NCBI GenBank assembly: GCA_040766745.1 | Contig: JAXGPX010000006.1 | Location: 53,651-117,650, forward strand | Reading direction: 5' to 3' | Source of the DNA: JAXGPX01 sp040766745 | GTDB lineage: Bacteria > Bacillota > Sulfobacillia > Fermentithermobacillales > Fermentithermobacillaceae | Length of the DNA stretch: 64,000 nucleotides | In this document: one piece after another, positions 1 through 9,064 of the stretch | Numbering within the stretch: position 1 is the stretch's first letter | Layout: the number at the start of each line of letters is the position of its first letter | The notes under the pieces: model-generated | What the model was told of the DNA's origin: nothing | Databases searched by the model: none | What the model saw: the letters and a program-made list of their open reading frames with translations, nothing else | Translations under genes and position numbers: made by a program

Positions 1-1491
1 ACTAAGTACGACATCCTGATCAAAAGCTGTACAGTTGTTGACGGCACAGGGAGCCCGGGATATAAAGCCGACGTTGCAGTAAAAAGCGGTAAAATCGCTG
101 CCATACAACCCGGCCTGCCAGAAGACTCTGCATCCAGCGTAATCGATGCCGGTGGAAAAATCGTCTGCCCCGGGTTCATAGATGCCCACTGCCACACAGA
201 CTGGGCTATTCTAGACGGCCCCTGGGATGACCACCAGGAACGCCAGGGAGTGACTACCCAAATTGGCGGCCTTTGCGGGACCTCCCCTGTATCTATCAGG
301 GAGCATTTTGAACAAGCCAACAAGCAGGGCTTAGGCACCAACTATGCCCTTTTTGCAGGACACGGTTCTATCAGGCATGAAGTCATGGGTGACGAGAACC
401 GCAAGCCAACTTCTGAAGAATTGGACCAGATGAAGGCGCTGCTGAAAACCGCTATGGACGAAGGGGCACTGGGCCTTTCCACAGGGCTCATCTACAGGCC
501 AGGTGTGTTTTCAGATACTGAGGAACTAATTGAGATGGCCAAGATAATAGCGCCACTGGGCGGAATCTACGCAACCCACATGCGAAGCGAAAGCGACGAC
601 ATCGAAAAGGCCCTTGATGAAGCCATAACTGTGGCTCGAACCGCAGGAACTCCTCTTCAGATTTCCCATATCAAGGTTATAATGCCGCGTAACTGGGGAT
701 TCGCTGCCAAGATGCTCGACCGGATTCGCCAGGAGCAAGGCCGGGGCCTTAAGATAACTGCAGACCAATACCCCTATGCTGTCACTGGAGGAGGACACTA
801 CGGCGCTGCCAGGCTGGTTGAAGGTTATGACCGTGAAACTGGCTTTGACATGTTTAAAGAGCAGTATCAGGACGCCCAAAAGCGCAAGGAGATGGCCGAA
901 TATGCCTCTGCACTGATTGCAGAACGAGGAGGGCCTGAGTACTTTTCCATCATAAAAGCCAGTCAGGATAAACTTGTTGGCATGTACCTGCACGATGCAT
1001 TATCCAAACAGGCTGCACTAAACCTCGGTGAATTCATTGTCGAAGAAATTCACAAGTCTCAGGGGCAGTTTGCCATGGTATATCATTCAGTGTCTGAAGA
1101 GGAACTTGCCCGGTTTATGCAGCAGCCCTGGGTTATGGGAGGAACTGACGGTGTTCCGGGAGCATTTCATCCAAGGACCCACGGCACATTCCCTCGTATT
1201 CTAGGAAGATACGTACGTGAAAAGCAAGTTCTCAGCCTGGAAGAGGCCATCCGGAAGATTACTTCTCTTCCTGCAGATACTCTCGGGCTTGAAGAAAGAG
1301 GCCGCCTGACTCCCGGCGCAATAGCGGATATCGTAGTATTTGATCCTGACACTGTTATTGACAGGTCAAACATGGTCCAGCCCACTCTGTATCCCGACGG
1401 GATTGAGCATGTGCTGGTCAATGGCGTACCGGTAATAGAAAACAGAGAGCGAACCGGAGCGTTTCCGGGAAAAGTGTTACTGCGCAAGTAG
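1..1491 (+). CDS. N-acyl-D-amino-acid deacylase (D-aminoacylase), start just outside window
   Basis: Zinc amidohydrolase that removes acyl groups from N-acyl-D-amino acids. The frame is open from base 1 (TKYDILIKSCTVVDGTG...), and this opening is typical of the N-terminal beta-sandwich of the family, so probably only the start codon lies outside the window. The metal motif FIDAHCHTD is at residues 59-67; further family signatures are YATHMRSE, the histidine in LQISHIKV and the aspartate in VMGGTDGV. The C-terminal segment LTPGAIADIVVFDPDTV is the usual second part of the metal-dependent hydrolase composite domain. About 496 residues, normal for the family. It stands alone; the downstream spacer is repeat-rich. 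Substrate specificity is inferred from the family only. Confidence 0.9.
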   Translation, partial: TKYDILIKSCTVVDGTGSPGYKADVAVKSGKIAAIQPGLPEDSASSVIDAGGKIVCPGFIDAHCHTDWAILDGPWDDHQERQGVTTQIGGLCGTSPVSIREHFEQANKQGLGTNYALFAGHGSIRHEVMGDENRKPTSEELDQMKALLKTAMDEGALGLSTGLIYRPGVFSDTEELIEMAKIIAPLGGIYATHMRSESDDIEKALDEAITVARTAGTPLQISHIKVIMPRNWGFAAKMLDRIRQEQGRGLKITADQYPYAVTGGGHYGAARLVEGYDRETGFDMFKEQYQDAQKRKEMAEYASALIAERGGPEYFSIIKASQDKLVGMYLHDALSKQAALNLGEFIVEEIHKSQGQFAMVYHSVSEEELARFMQQPWVMGGTDGVPGAFHPRTHGTFPRILGRYVREKQVLSLEEAIRKITSLPADTLGLEERGRLTPGAIADIVVFDPDTVIDRSNMVQPTLYPDGIEHVLVNGVPVIENRERTGAFPGKVLLRK

Positions 1492-1560
1492 GGATGATGT
1501 CACTCTGACTTAAGATTAGCTTATTGGAACTATCATGATTCTGTGTTAGGTGGTTGATTG

Positions 1561-1800
1561 GCTGGCCGGTGCCGGATAGTGCAGCGCGTTTTGCAGACGT
1601 CTGCCGGATATTCCGGCACCTAGCCATTTTCTCCACCGAATAGCCCAGCATTCCTGGCTCCCACCCTGGTGCACACCGGATGACCCGGCGCCTTTTCCAG
1701 GCTCCTGCCGGATATTCCGGCACCTGGCCACTTTCTCCACCGAATAGCCCAGCATTCCTGGCTCCCACCCTGGTGCATGCCGGGTAACCGCCGGACTTCC
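1561..1800. repeat. Two-copy 104-bp tandem repeat in a gene-free spacer
   Basis: The 407-bp spacer between the deacylase and the dismutase contains two nearly identical units beginning at 1601 and 1705. Each starts with a perfect inverted repeat (TGCCGGA, 3-nt loop, TCCGGCA) and continues with the same CCACCGAATAGCCCAGCATT segment. A third partial TGCCGGA element is at 1569. Apparent reading frames across it on the minus strand are side products of the repetition. No promoter was identified. Confidence 0.85.
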
Positions 1801-1898
1801 TTAATCACATATATCAATCATCCACTGAAAAAGCTACTACTAGTCAGAAATCAACATAGGTTAGGGGGAAGTACGACTACCAATACGGAGGGATTTCA

Positions 1899-2621
1899 AT
1901 GAACACCTTTGACACTGGCCAAGATCCAAAACTCAACCCGAGTAAAACCGAGGTTTCCGGCTTAAGCCCCAAAACAAATCTGTTCCCTGGACGGACCGTT
2001 CCAATTGGAGGCCACGTACTCCCGCCTCTTCCATATCCGTACAACGCCCTCGAACCTCAGATAAGCAGAGAGACTCTGAGGCTCCACCACGACAGGCATC
2101 ATCTGGCCTATGTAAATGGGCTCAACAGGGCAGAGATGGAAGTGGCCGCTGCAAGACAGGCCCGGGACTTCTCGCTCATAAGATTCTGGGAAACTGAACT
2201 GGCATTCAACGGCTCAGGGCATATACTTCACAGCATATACTGGACCAACATGACTCCGCGAGGAGGCGAGGCCCCCGGCCCATTCGTTTCGGCCCAGCTG
2301 GAACTCGCCTTTGGAAGCTTTGATGCATTCCGAGACCAATTCACAGCAGCTGCCAATGCCGTTCAAGGATCCGGCTGGGGCATTTTGGTTTGGAACCCTG
2401 CATGGGGCCGCCTTGAGATACTCCAGGCCGAAAAACATGAGAACCTTACCCAGTGGGGGTCGATCCCGGTCCTGGTTGTCGATGTATGGGAGCATGCCTA
2501 CTATGTAGATTACCGGAACGAACGAAGCCGGTATCTGCGAGCCTGGTGGAACCTGGTAAACTGGCGCGATGTAGAAAAAAGGCTTCTCTTGTCTCTGTCA
2601 GCCCATATTCCCTTAACGTGA
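1899..2621 (+). CDS. sodA: Superoxide dismutase, Fe/Mn family
   Basis: Disproportionates superoxide to oxygen and hydrogen peroxide. After a roughly 45-residue N-terminal extension come LPPLPYPYNALEP and LHHDRHHLAYVNGLN (first ligand histidine), ILHSIYWTNM (second), GSGWGILVWNP, and VDVWEHAYYVDYRNER, which carries the Asp and His metal ligands. 240 residues against about 200 for the family, the excess being the N-terminal extension. A GGAGGG site lies 8 nt before the ATG. Metal preference (Fe, Mn or cambialistic) cannot be decided by eye. Presence of SOD fits an oxygen-exposed anaerobe or aerobe equally well. Monocistronic as far as visible. Confidence 0.93.
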   Translation: MNTFDTGQDPKLNPSKTEVSGLSPKTNLFPGRTVPIGGHVLPPLPYPYNALEPQISRETLRLHHDRHHLAYVNGLNRAEMEVAAARQARDFSLIRFWETELAFNGSGHILHSIYWTNMTPRGGEAPGPFVSAQLELAFGSFDAFRDQFTAAANAVQGSGWGILVWNPAWGRLEILQAEKHENLTQWGSIPVLVVDVWEHAYYVDYRNERSRYLRAWWNLVNWRDVEKRLLLSLSAHIPLT

Positions 2622-2697
2622 TCGTGGCAAGGCAAACGTGCTTTTCGGTAACATAGGTACCGGCTGCCAAAGGAGGGCTCTACCTGCGGTTATTCAG

Positions 2698-3528
2698 TTA
2701 CCTATTCCTCCTGGTTACAGCGGCAAATTGCTTCATTCTCCACTGAGGCGCTGTCAGAGCCGTGCCAACAACTACGGCAAAAGCGCCTAAGTCCAGCGCT
2801 TCAGCAACATTCTGAGGTTCGTTGAAGCGCCCTTCGGCTATGACAGGCACTGCTGCCTTTTCTATCAATCCCTTGAGCATTGCCATATCAGGGCCCTTGT
2901 CCAGAGTGTGAGCTGTATAGTCTGTGTAGCCTGACAATGTTGTGGCCACAAGATCCGCTCCCAATTCAGCCGCTTGCAGGCCTTCTTCTTCAGTTGAACA
3001 GTCTGCCATGACAGGCAAGTGCAGTTCATCGTGGATTCTTTCAATTAGGCCCTTTAGCGTCTCCCCATTTGGCCTTCTTCTCGGAGTTCCGTCAATGGCA
3101 ATTACGTCTGCCCCTGCCGACGCAACTATTTTGGCATCAGCAAAGGTCGGGGTAATATAAACGTCACAGTTGGGAAGGCCTCTCCTTTTCAGTATCCCAA
3201 TAATGGGCAGATTGACTGCCTCATGAATTGCTTCTATGTCGTCATAGCCATTAGCCCTAATACCTACAGCGCCACTCATCTCTGCTGCCTGGGCCATGGC
3301 CACCATAATCAGGGTGTGGCGGAAAGGGCTCCCTTCCCTTGCTTGACACGATACTATGAGTCCACCTTCCAATGCTTGAAGGACTTGCGATGTTCGTGAT
3401 ACTGACGGTTGTGGGGTATCAGCGATTTGCTGCTTCTGCGCTTGTAATGTTTCCGCCGCTTGAGTCTTGTGTGATCCTTCCGGTGTTTGAAATCTGTTTG
3501 AACCTTCAAATCCTTCCATGGAACTCAT
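2698..3528 (-). CDS. nanE: N-acetylmannosamine-6-phosphate 2-epimerase
   Basis: TIM-barrel enzyme converting ManNAc-6-P to GlcNAc-6-P in amino-sugar and sialic acid catabolism. Signatures: GGLIVSCQAREGSPF, AVGIRANGYDDIEAI, PIIGILKR, VIAIDGTPRRRPNGE, MADCSTEEEG, PVIAEGRFNEP and FAVVVGTALTAP. The protein has about 45 residues in front of the usual NanE start; that extension is Gln/Thr-rich and has no motif. The start is supported by a GGAGGAG site 7 nt upstream of the ATG at 3528, so the extension is probably translated. It lies 77 bp downstream of the kinase gene on the same strand and is most likely co-transcribed with it. Confidence 0.92.
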   Translation of the reverse strand: MSSMEGFEGSNRFQTPEGSHKTQAAETLQAQKQQIADTPQPSVSRTSQVLQALEGGLIVSCQAREGSPFRHTLIMVAMAQAAEMSGAVGIRANGYDDIEAIHEAVNLPIIGILKRRGLPNCDVYITPTFADAKIVASAGADVIAIDGTPRRRPNGETLKGLIERIHDELHLPVMADCSTEEEGLQAAELGADLVATTLSGYTDYTAHTLDKGPDMAMLKGLIEKAAVPVIAEGRFNEPQNVAEALDLGAFAVVVGTALTAPQWRMKQFAAVTRRNR

Positions 3529-3605
3529 TCAAAATCTCCTCCTGCAAATACAATCATCGTAGTTTCCAGGTCCCATGCTGCATTCAATACCGATCGTAGC
3601 AGCAA

Positions 3606-4604
3606 TCATTTCTTTCTCTCGATCTTACCACTGGTTATTGCTATGTTGGAAAACACTTCATCACTCAGGGTCACGTTGGCTCCTCTCAAAGCGAGAATCA
3701 ATGCTCCCAGAGAGGGCGGATAAGCCGGGGGAACTACCATAGCATTAGGAATAGCTCGAATAACCTCTTCTGTGAAAGGTTCCCAGATGGGCTTCCCTGC
3801 TTTCCACACGCCGCCGGCAGTAGAGACTATGGGCCGGCAGGCGGAAAAGTCGACTCTTCCCGCTGCTGATATGACCAACAAAGCCAGTTCGTGTGCTGCA
3901 GACTCCATTATGTCCAAACAAACCGGGTCTCCTGCATTGGCGCCGTCTCCGACTAACCGGGAGAGTTTGGCTAGACCGGCCCTGTCCATCTCGTCTGAGT
4001 ATATCCTGGCGCGAACGCCCCACAGATCATCTGCCTTAAAATGGTCAATCAGCGCTTGAGTCAGGACTGTTTTCGGCCCGCGCCCTTCAAAACCCTTAGA
4101 AGCAGCAGAGAGCCCTTGCAGCGCTATTTGATAAGCGCTGCCTTCATCACCCATATAGTATCCCCAGCCACCTACGCGAGCCCGGTTCCCCTTGTCATCT
4201 ACTGCAAGGGCAACAGAACCTGTGCCCCCAATAACAACAACACCAGGTTCTCCTGCTGTCCCCCCTGCCCAGGCAGTAACAGAATCATGTTCAAGTTGAA
4301 AATGGCCCTCTGCTACATAGTCCTTCAATACTTCCAGGGCCAGGCTTTTCATTAGGCCTGAGTTCGCTGCAGCACCGCTCATGCCAAGCACAACATGGTC
4401 GAATCTTACCGCCTCAAGGCCGGCTTCTGCCATGGCACTGGCCAGTGAATCAGAGATGGACTTCTTACAGCGCTCTTTTGCACCTTCTTCATGCAGGTGG
4501 TTAGCAGGGCCACCAAGTCCGGCACCTAAAATGAAGCCGTCTGTCCTGGCAATTACACTTAGCGTTGTGCTTTGCCCTCCGTCAACAGCCAGAACATATC
4601 CCAT
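3606..4604 (-). CDS. BadF/BadG/BcrA/BcrD-type sugar kinase (N-acetylglucosamine/ManNAc kinase-like)
   Basis: ASKHA-fold kinase. The N-terminal phosphate loop is MGYVLAVDGGQSTT; further motifs are HVVLGMSGAA, the ADENOSINE-type loop VVVIGGTGSVALAVDD and GGWGYYMGDEGSAYQ. About 332 residues, normal for N-acetylglucosamine kinases. The ATG at 4604 is chosen because AGGAGGT lies 7 nt upstream; a longer upstream reading has no ribosome binding site. Followed by nanE, so the likely role is phosphorylating ManNAc or GlcNAc before epimerisation. Divergent from the AraC regulator at 4952, which is the obvious candidate controller. The exact hexosamine substrate is an inference from context. Confidence 0.85.
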   Translation of the reverse strand: MGYVLAVDGGQSTTLSVIARTDGFILGAGLGGPANHLHEEGAKERCKKSISDSLASAMAEAGLEAVRFDHVVLGMSGAAANSGLMKSLALEVLKDYVAEGHFQLEHDSVTAWAGGTAGEPGVVVIGGTGSVALAVDDKGNRARVGGWGYYMGDEGSAYQIALQGLSAASKGFEGRGPKTVLTQALIDHFKADDLWGVRARIYSDEMDRAGLAKLSRLVGDGANAGDPVCLDIMESAAHELALLVISAAGRVDFSACRPIVSTAGGVWKAGKPIWEPFTEEVIRAIPNAMVVPPAYPPSLGALILALRGANVTLSDEVFSNIAITSGKIERKK

Positions 4605-4753
4605 GAGATTACCTCCTGTTTCTATCCATGAACAAGGCAAGTCCGGCAAGACATGCCTGGAATATATGTGCCACACCTACCGGTACAATGGGTAATTGTT
4701 CTCTAACTATAGACATATTCAGGCACCTGTGCAAGCAAAGGCAGCCACAGCCG

Positions 4754-4822
4754 TTTTCAACAGTCTTCAAGCAAATTACAGGTATGGCTCCGTCTGAATA
4801 TCGCAGAGCCGTGATTTTGTAG
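4754..4822 (+). pseudogene. Fragment of an AraC-type C-terminus
   Basis: About 69 bp reading FSTVFKQITGMAPSEYRRAV and a stop, almost identical to the last 23 codons of the AraC gene that starts 130 bp further on. No HTH or start precedes it, so it is a dead tail copy located in the divergent spacer between the sugar kinase and the AraC gene. The rest of the 347-bp spacer (4605-4951) shows no other gene. Confidence 0.8.
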
Positions 4823-4951
4823 GCATTTGTACGTTTTTCGGTACTGAGCTGTAGCATTACAGGAAACTTAGCTCCGTCTTTAACTGTATTTCTGCGTTTC
4901 ATAGTTACATGGCACGTAGTAGAATATGAGTGACCAAGGAAGGAAGTAAGC

Positions 4952-5854
4952 ATGCTGGGTGGGATCAGTATGACAAGTTGGATTCGCATTCCTGATGAAA
5001 GAGGGCCTGAACTCAGGCCTGGCCCCCAGTTTTCCCGCGATTCGCATGAGTTGCACTCAAGTTCCAGCATGTCGATAATTGCGCCGAAGACTGCCATAGA
5101 GCTTCCAAGAGCCCGGCATTATCACAACAGCTACGAATTCCTGTTCCCCCTTGAAACCATGGATAACTGCTATATAGGCAATCGGATTGTCTCGGTCCCG
5201 GCATATCACCTCATGCCCTTCAATCCAGACCAGCTTCACGGGGCGTCAGAGCCTGGCAGAATACGTTTTCTCAGCATTATGCTTACCGGATCTCTAATGC
5301 AAGGCATAGCCGCGTCTGCCGGATTCAAGTCGAATGTAGAATTCCTCAACGAAAGCATCTCAGTTGACTCAGAATTTCATGCTCTGGTAAATACATTTAT
5401 ATCTGAGAGCAAGGGGCAGCAGTTGGGCTACGAGGCAATTCTCCAAAGCCTTGCAGCAGAAATAACAGTTTATCTTATGCGGCATTTGCCAGGAAACCTT
5501 GACCCTTACCGTTTCAAACGTAACATACCGAACCACTCAAAGATTGAGCAAGCCGTGCAATACATCGAGGCGAATTTCAGCAAGGAGTTCTCAATATCTT
5601 CTCTAGCCGCCCTTGTCGGCCTTAGCCCCTGGCATTTCATAAGGCTTTTCAAAGAACGCACAGGCGTCACCCCCCACAACTACATAATCAGGTTTAGGAT
5701 AACCCAATCTCAGGCAATGCTTCTGCGCAAAGACGCATCAATCACCGAAGTGTGCTTTTCATCCGGGTTCACAAGCCCAAGCCATTTTTCGGCAGTGTTC
5801 AAGCAGATAACAGGCATGGCTCCGTCTGAATACCGAAAGGCTGTTATTCGCTAG
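4952..5854 (+). CDS. AraC-family transcriptional regulator
   Basis: 300 residues: an N-terminal cupin-like sensor (ARHYHNSYEFLFPLE, then MPFNPDQLHG) and a C-terminal double HTH (SISSLAALVGLSPWHFIRLF and SITEVCFSSGFTSPSHFSAV) ending in the AraC signature FKQITGMAPSEYRKA. GGAAG lies 7 nt before the ATG; an internal ATG (MTSWIR) seven codons in is an alternative. Placed divergently from the kinase-nanE pair, so it probably senses an amino sugar and regulates that pair; this is inference. Its 3' end exists in two further copies, one upstream (4754-4822) and one downstream (5889-5925). Confidence 0.92.
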   Translation: MLGGISMTSWIRIPDERGPELRPGPQFSRDSHELHSSSSMSIIAPKTAIELPRARHYHNSYEFLFPLETMDNCYIGNRIVSVPAYHLMPFNPDQLHGASEPGRIRFLSIMLTGSLMQGIAASAGFKSNVEFLNESISVDSEFHALVNTFISESKGQQLGYEAILQSLAAEITVYLMRHLPGNLDPYRFKRNIPNHSKIEQAVQYIEANFSKEFSISSLAALVGLSPWHFIRLFKERTGVTPHNYIIRFRITQSQAMLLRKDASITEVCFSSGFTSPSHFSAVFKQITGMAPSEYRKAVIR

Positions 5855-5888
5855 ATGAAAGGCCCGAATCTGCATTAGCAGTCTTAGG

Positions 5889-5925
5889 GGCTCCGTCTGA
5901 ATATAGAAAGTCTGTCATTCGCTAG
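5889..5925 (+). repeat. Downstream copy of the AraC gene 3' end
   Basis: 37 bp matching the last 37 bp of the AraC gene (5818-5854), including the stop codon, at an offset of 71 bp. Differences are a few third-position-like substitutions. It has no start of its own. Confidence 0.85.
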
Positions 5926-5989
5926 GCATGTGCCTGGCCAGGCAATCATCTCGCCCAAATTCCGCCTTTCTGGCAGTTATGTGCCGGTT

Positions 5990-6079
5990 ATGATAAGCTT
6001 TTATGAGTGCAGCACGGAACTATCCGCTGAACTTGAGGAAGTCGAGCGGCGTTATTCTAAGCTTTTATGAGTGCAGCAC
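5990..6079 (+). repeat. 22-bp direct repeat flanking a short peptide-like reading
   Basis: An identical 22-bp word is at 5994-6015 and 6058-6079. Between them one frame from the ATG near 5990 reads MISFYECSTELSAELEEVER and stops soon after at TGA, resembling the tail of a coiled coil. No ribosome binding site is evident, so this is reported as a repeat and possible gene remnant, not as a gene. Confidence 0.6.
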
Positions 6080-6244
6080 CCAATGAAGCAAATATACAAC
6101 CGGTTGTGCAGGCGGTGCTATGCAGCCAAATACCCAGGCCGAATCGGCATATCCGCTAGGACAGTTACTATTAGCCGGCAAGATATGCGGCCAGATTGGC
6201 TGCGTAACCAACTATGCAACTATCATCTAAGGAGAGTAGCAGCG

Positions 6245-6751
6245 GTGGACGGGTTTACACAGTTTTGGAATATTTACCAAGATGCTTTTCCACAGGAAGA
6301 ACGAAGGGATATCAAGGACTACCGCGAGAATCTTATCAGAAATCCACATTACAAGTTCGCTCCCTATTTCAAAGAAGGCAGCATGATTGGATTCGTTAGT
6401 TTCTGGGATCTTGACGCTTTCCTGTTTATTGAACATTTCGCAATTCACCGTAAGGCCCGCGGAAACGGGTACGGAACAAGAATTCTAAGGAAACTCATGA
6501 ATAAAGCAAGAATCGTGCTTGAAGTAGAGCCTCCGGTAGATACCATCACCCAGAGACGCGTTAGATTCTACAGGAGAATGGGCTTCCACTTGAACGATTA
6601 TAAGTACGTGCAACCTCCTTACAGGCAAGGAGAACATTCGGTGCCGCTCAAACTCATGTCATACCCTGCGCCCATTGGCACTGACAAGGTTGAAGCCGTA
6701 ACCAAAAGAATCTATCACCATGTTTACCGCATGAAGTTGGGGTACAAGTAG
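6245..6751 (+). CDS. GNAT-family N-acetyltransferase
   Basis: About 168 residues. The acetyl-CoA fold is recognisable from GFTQFWNIYQDAFPQEERR, IGFVSFWDLDAFLFIEHFAI, the pyrophosphate-binding KARGNGYGTRILRKL, and VRFYRRMGFHLND. A GTG at 6245 is preferred because AGGAGA lies 10 nt upstream and the homologous part begins there; the same frame is open to an ATG at 6071, which would add 58 basic residues with no domain character. Substrate unknown. Isolated gene followed by an inverted repeat. Confidence 0.82.
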   Translation: MDGFTQFWNIYQDAFPQEERRDIKDYRENLIRNPHYKFAPYFKEGSMIGFVSFWDLDAFLFIEHFAIHRKARGNGYGTRILRKLMNKARIVLEVEPPVDTITQRRVRFYRRMGFHLNDYKYVQPPYRQGEHSVPLKLMSYPAPIGTDKVEAVTKRIYHHVYRMKLGYK

Positions 6752-6753
6752 GC

Positions 6754-6849
6754 GGCGGGTACCGCGGATCGATACACTGACTCAACTGGTTACCTTATCC
6801 GCCTTGTCGATGGCATCCGTGGTACCGCCGTTATCTGTACACTGACTCA
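6754..6849. repeat. Imperfect inverted repeat between convergent genes
   Basis: 6754-6769 and 6815-6830 are near reverse complements (core GGTACCG/CGGTACC) and each is followed by the word TACACTGACTCA (6773 and 6838). It lies between the convergent GNAT and ABC genes and could fold into a hairpin; no U-tract follows, so a terminator role is not claimed. Confidence 0.5.
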
Positions 6850-6871
6850 GCATGGAATCAAGCACGTTGCT

Positions 6872-9064
6872 TCATACTGCCTTGTTCACAGCATTTCTGC
6901 CGGTAAACTGGCTGTTGTATAGGTCTGCATAGAATCCGCCCTTTGCCAAAAGCTCGCTATGCTTTCCCTGTTCAATAATACTGCCGTTATCCATAACCAG
7001 AATCAGGTCTGCATCGCGAATAGTGGACAGTCTGTGGGCAATGACAAAACTGGTCCTCCCTCTCATAAGGGTCTTCATGGCCTTCTGAATCTGCAGTTCA
7101 GTGCGTGTATCAACACTGCTGGTGGCCTCATCCAAAATCAGAATCTGGGGATCTGCCAATATGGCCCTGGCAATAGTCAGCAGCTGCTTCTGGCCTTGGG
7201 ATATGTTAGAAGCATCCTCGCTGAGAACAGTATCGTACCCGTCTGGCAAAGTACGTATGAAATGGTCTGCCCGGGCAGCCCTTGCTGCTCTCACGATTTC
7301 AGCCTTAGTGGCTCCTTCCCGCCCATAGGCGATGTTCTCCCTTATTGTTCCGTTGAAAAGCCAGGTATCCTGCAGCACCATTCCAAAGAGTTTGCGCAGA
7401 TCACCGCGCCTGAGATCCCGAATGTCAACACCATCAACAGTGATAGTGCCATCGTTGACTTCGTAAAAACGCATGAGCAGATTGACCAGGGTGGTCTTGC
7501 CTGCCCCGGTAGGCCCCACAATAGCAATGGCCTGTCCAGGTTTGGCGCTAATGTTCATGTTTTCAATTAGAGTGTCGCCTTCCTTGTAGCCAAACCGGAC
7601 ACCCTGGATCTCGACCTCTCCTGCCGGAAACTCAATTGCCTCTGCGTCAATGGGATCGGGGATTTCCTCATCCTCATCCAGGATTTCAAAAACCCGTTCG
7701 GCAGATGCTATGGTAGATTGGATTATGTTCGCAATACCGGCAGTTTGGGCAATAGGCTGGGTAAACTGCCTCGAGTAACTGATAAACGCCTGAATATCTC
7801 CGATTTCAATGGCCTGCCGCAGCACAAACAGGCCGCCGGCTACAGAGACAATCACGTAGCCTATATTGTTTATGAAACCCATAAGCGGCATCATGAGCCC
7901 GGACATAAACTGGGCCTTCCAGCCATGATCGTAAAGCCGTTGGTTGATTTCATTAAATTGCTTGATGGACGCCTTTTCCCGTCCGAAAGCCTTAACTATC
8001 CTGTGGCCTGTATACATTTCTTCCACGTGGCCATTGAGTTCCCCCAGAACCTTCTGCTGGCCTGCAAAATACTTCTGGGAACGCTTTGCCACCAAGGCCG
8101 TGACCACGCCCGAAAGGGGCAGCGTAACCATGGTTATGAGTGTCAACAGCGGACTTATGGTAAGCATCATGATAACGACGCCGAAAAGGGTTACGACAGC
8201 AGTGATGATTTGGGTAAGGCTCTGCTGCAACGTTGAACTTACATTATCAACGTCGTTTACTACCCGGCTCAATATCTCACCGTGGGTCTGGCCGTCAAAG
8301 AACTCAAGAGGCAGCCGGTTGAGTTTGGCCTCAACATCCCTTCGCATTTCGTAAACGGTAGCCTGGGCAACACCTGCCATAATGTAGTGTTGGATGTAAC
8401 TGAATAGGGCGCTTAAAACATACAACCCAGATAAAAGCGAAAGGATCCGGCCAATATACGCAAAATCTACTGCGGCCCCAGGAACCCCGCTCATCTTCAA
8501 CATTAGGTCATAGAAAAGTTTGGTAGTTGCTTTGCCCATAATCTTCGGGCTCAGAATACTGAACATTGTGCTAAGGGCAGCAAACGTGAACACTGTAAGA
8601 AGCGGCATTTTGCGAGGCTCAAAATACTTGACCAGCCTTTTTAGAGTGCCCTTGAAATCCTTTGCCTTCTGAACAGGCATGCCGAAACCCCTGTGTCCGC
8701 CGCCTCCAGGAGGACTACCAGGAGTTCTACCAGGAGGTTTGCCAGCAGACCTGGCAGGAGGTCCACCTGGAAGCCTGCCCATAGGTGCCCCTCTGCGAGG
8801 GCCTGCCGGCTTTGCCGGCGTTGTAGACCCTGCACAGTGCTCTGACCCTGACGACTTCTCCGGCGTTCCAACCCCTGCACAGTGCTCTGACCCTCCAGAC
8901 TCTCCCGACCTTCCAGGGTTTCCCGGAAATGCATGGTTTCCCGGCCTTCCGGGGTTTCCTGGCCTTACATGGTTTTCAGGTCTTCTATGGTTTCCCGGAA
9001 ATGCAGACCCACTTGCCCTGGGCTCTTGATGCAATATCTGATCGTCATTGGATTTTGGGCTCAT
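6872..9064 (-). CDS. ABC exporter subunit with repeat-expanded Pro/Gly N-terminus
   Basis: Fused permease-ATPase half-transporter, 730 residues against about 580-620 for the family. Residues ~10-125 are a low-complexity extension with repeated PGNPGRPGN and GSEHCAG words; after it come the six-helix exporter domain and the ATPase with Walker A GPTGAGKTT, signature ISQGQKQ, Walker B LILDEATSSVDT and the H-loop AHRLSTI. The glutamate after Walker B is present, so this subunit should supply the catalytic site of the heterodimer. The ATG at 9064 is chosen because it overlaps the stop of the preceding gene (ATGA) and has GGAGGA 7 nt upstream. Multidrug or lipid export is inferred from the MarR-ABC-ABC arrangement. 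Confidence 0.92.
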   Translation of the reverse strand: MSPKSNDDQILHQEPRASGSAFPGNHRRPENHVRPGNPGRPGNHAFPGNPGRSGESGGSEHCAGVGTPEKSSGSEHCAGSTTPAKPAGPRRGAPMGRLPGGPPARSAGKPPGRTPGSPPGGGGHRGFGMPVQKAKDFKGTLKRLVKYFEPRKMPLLTVFTFAALSTMFSILSPKIMGKATTKLFYDLMLKMSGVPGAAVDFAYIGRILSLLSGLYVLSALFSYIQHYIMAGVAQATVYEMRRDVEAKLNRLPLEFFDGQTHGEILSRVVNDVDNVSSTLQQSLTQIITAVVTLFGVVIMMLTISPLLTLITMVTLPLSGVVTALVAKRSQKYFAGQQKVLGELNGHVEEMYTGHRIVKAFGREKASIKQFNEINQRLYDHGWKAQFMSGLMMPLMGFINNIGYVIVSVAGGLFVLRQAIEIGDIQAFISYSRQFTQPIAQTAGIANIIQSTIASAERVFEILDEDEEIPDPIDAEAIEFPAGEVEIQGVRFGYKEGDTLIENMNISAKPGQAIAIVGPTGAGKTTLVNLLMRFYEVNDGTITVDGVDIRDLRRGDLRKLFGMVLQDTWLFNGTIRENIAYGREGATKAEIVRAARAARADHFIRTLPDGYDTVLSEDASNISQGQKQLLTIARAILADPQILILDEATSSVDTRTELQIQKAMKTLMRGRTSFVIAHRLSTIRDADLILVMDNGSIIEQGKHSELLAKGGFYADLYNSQFTGRNAVNKAV

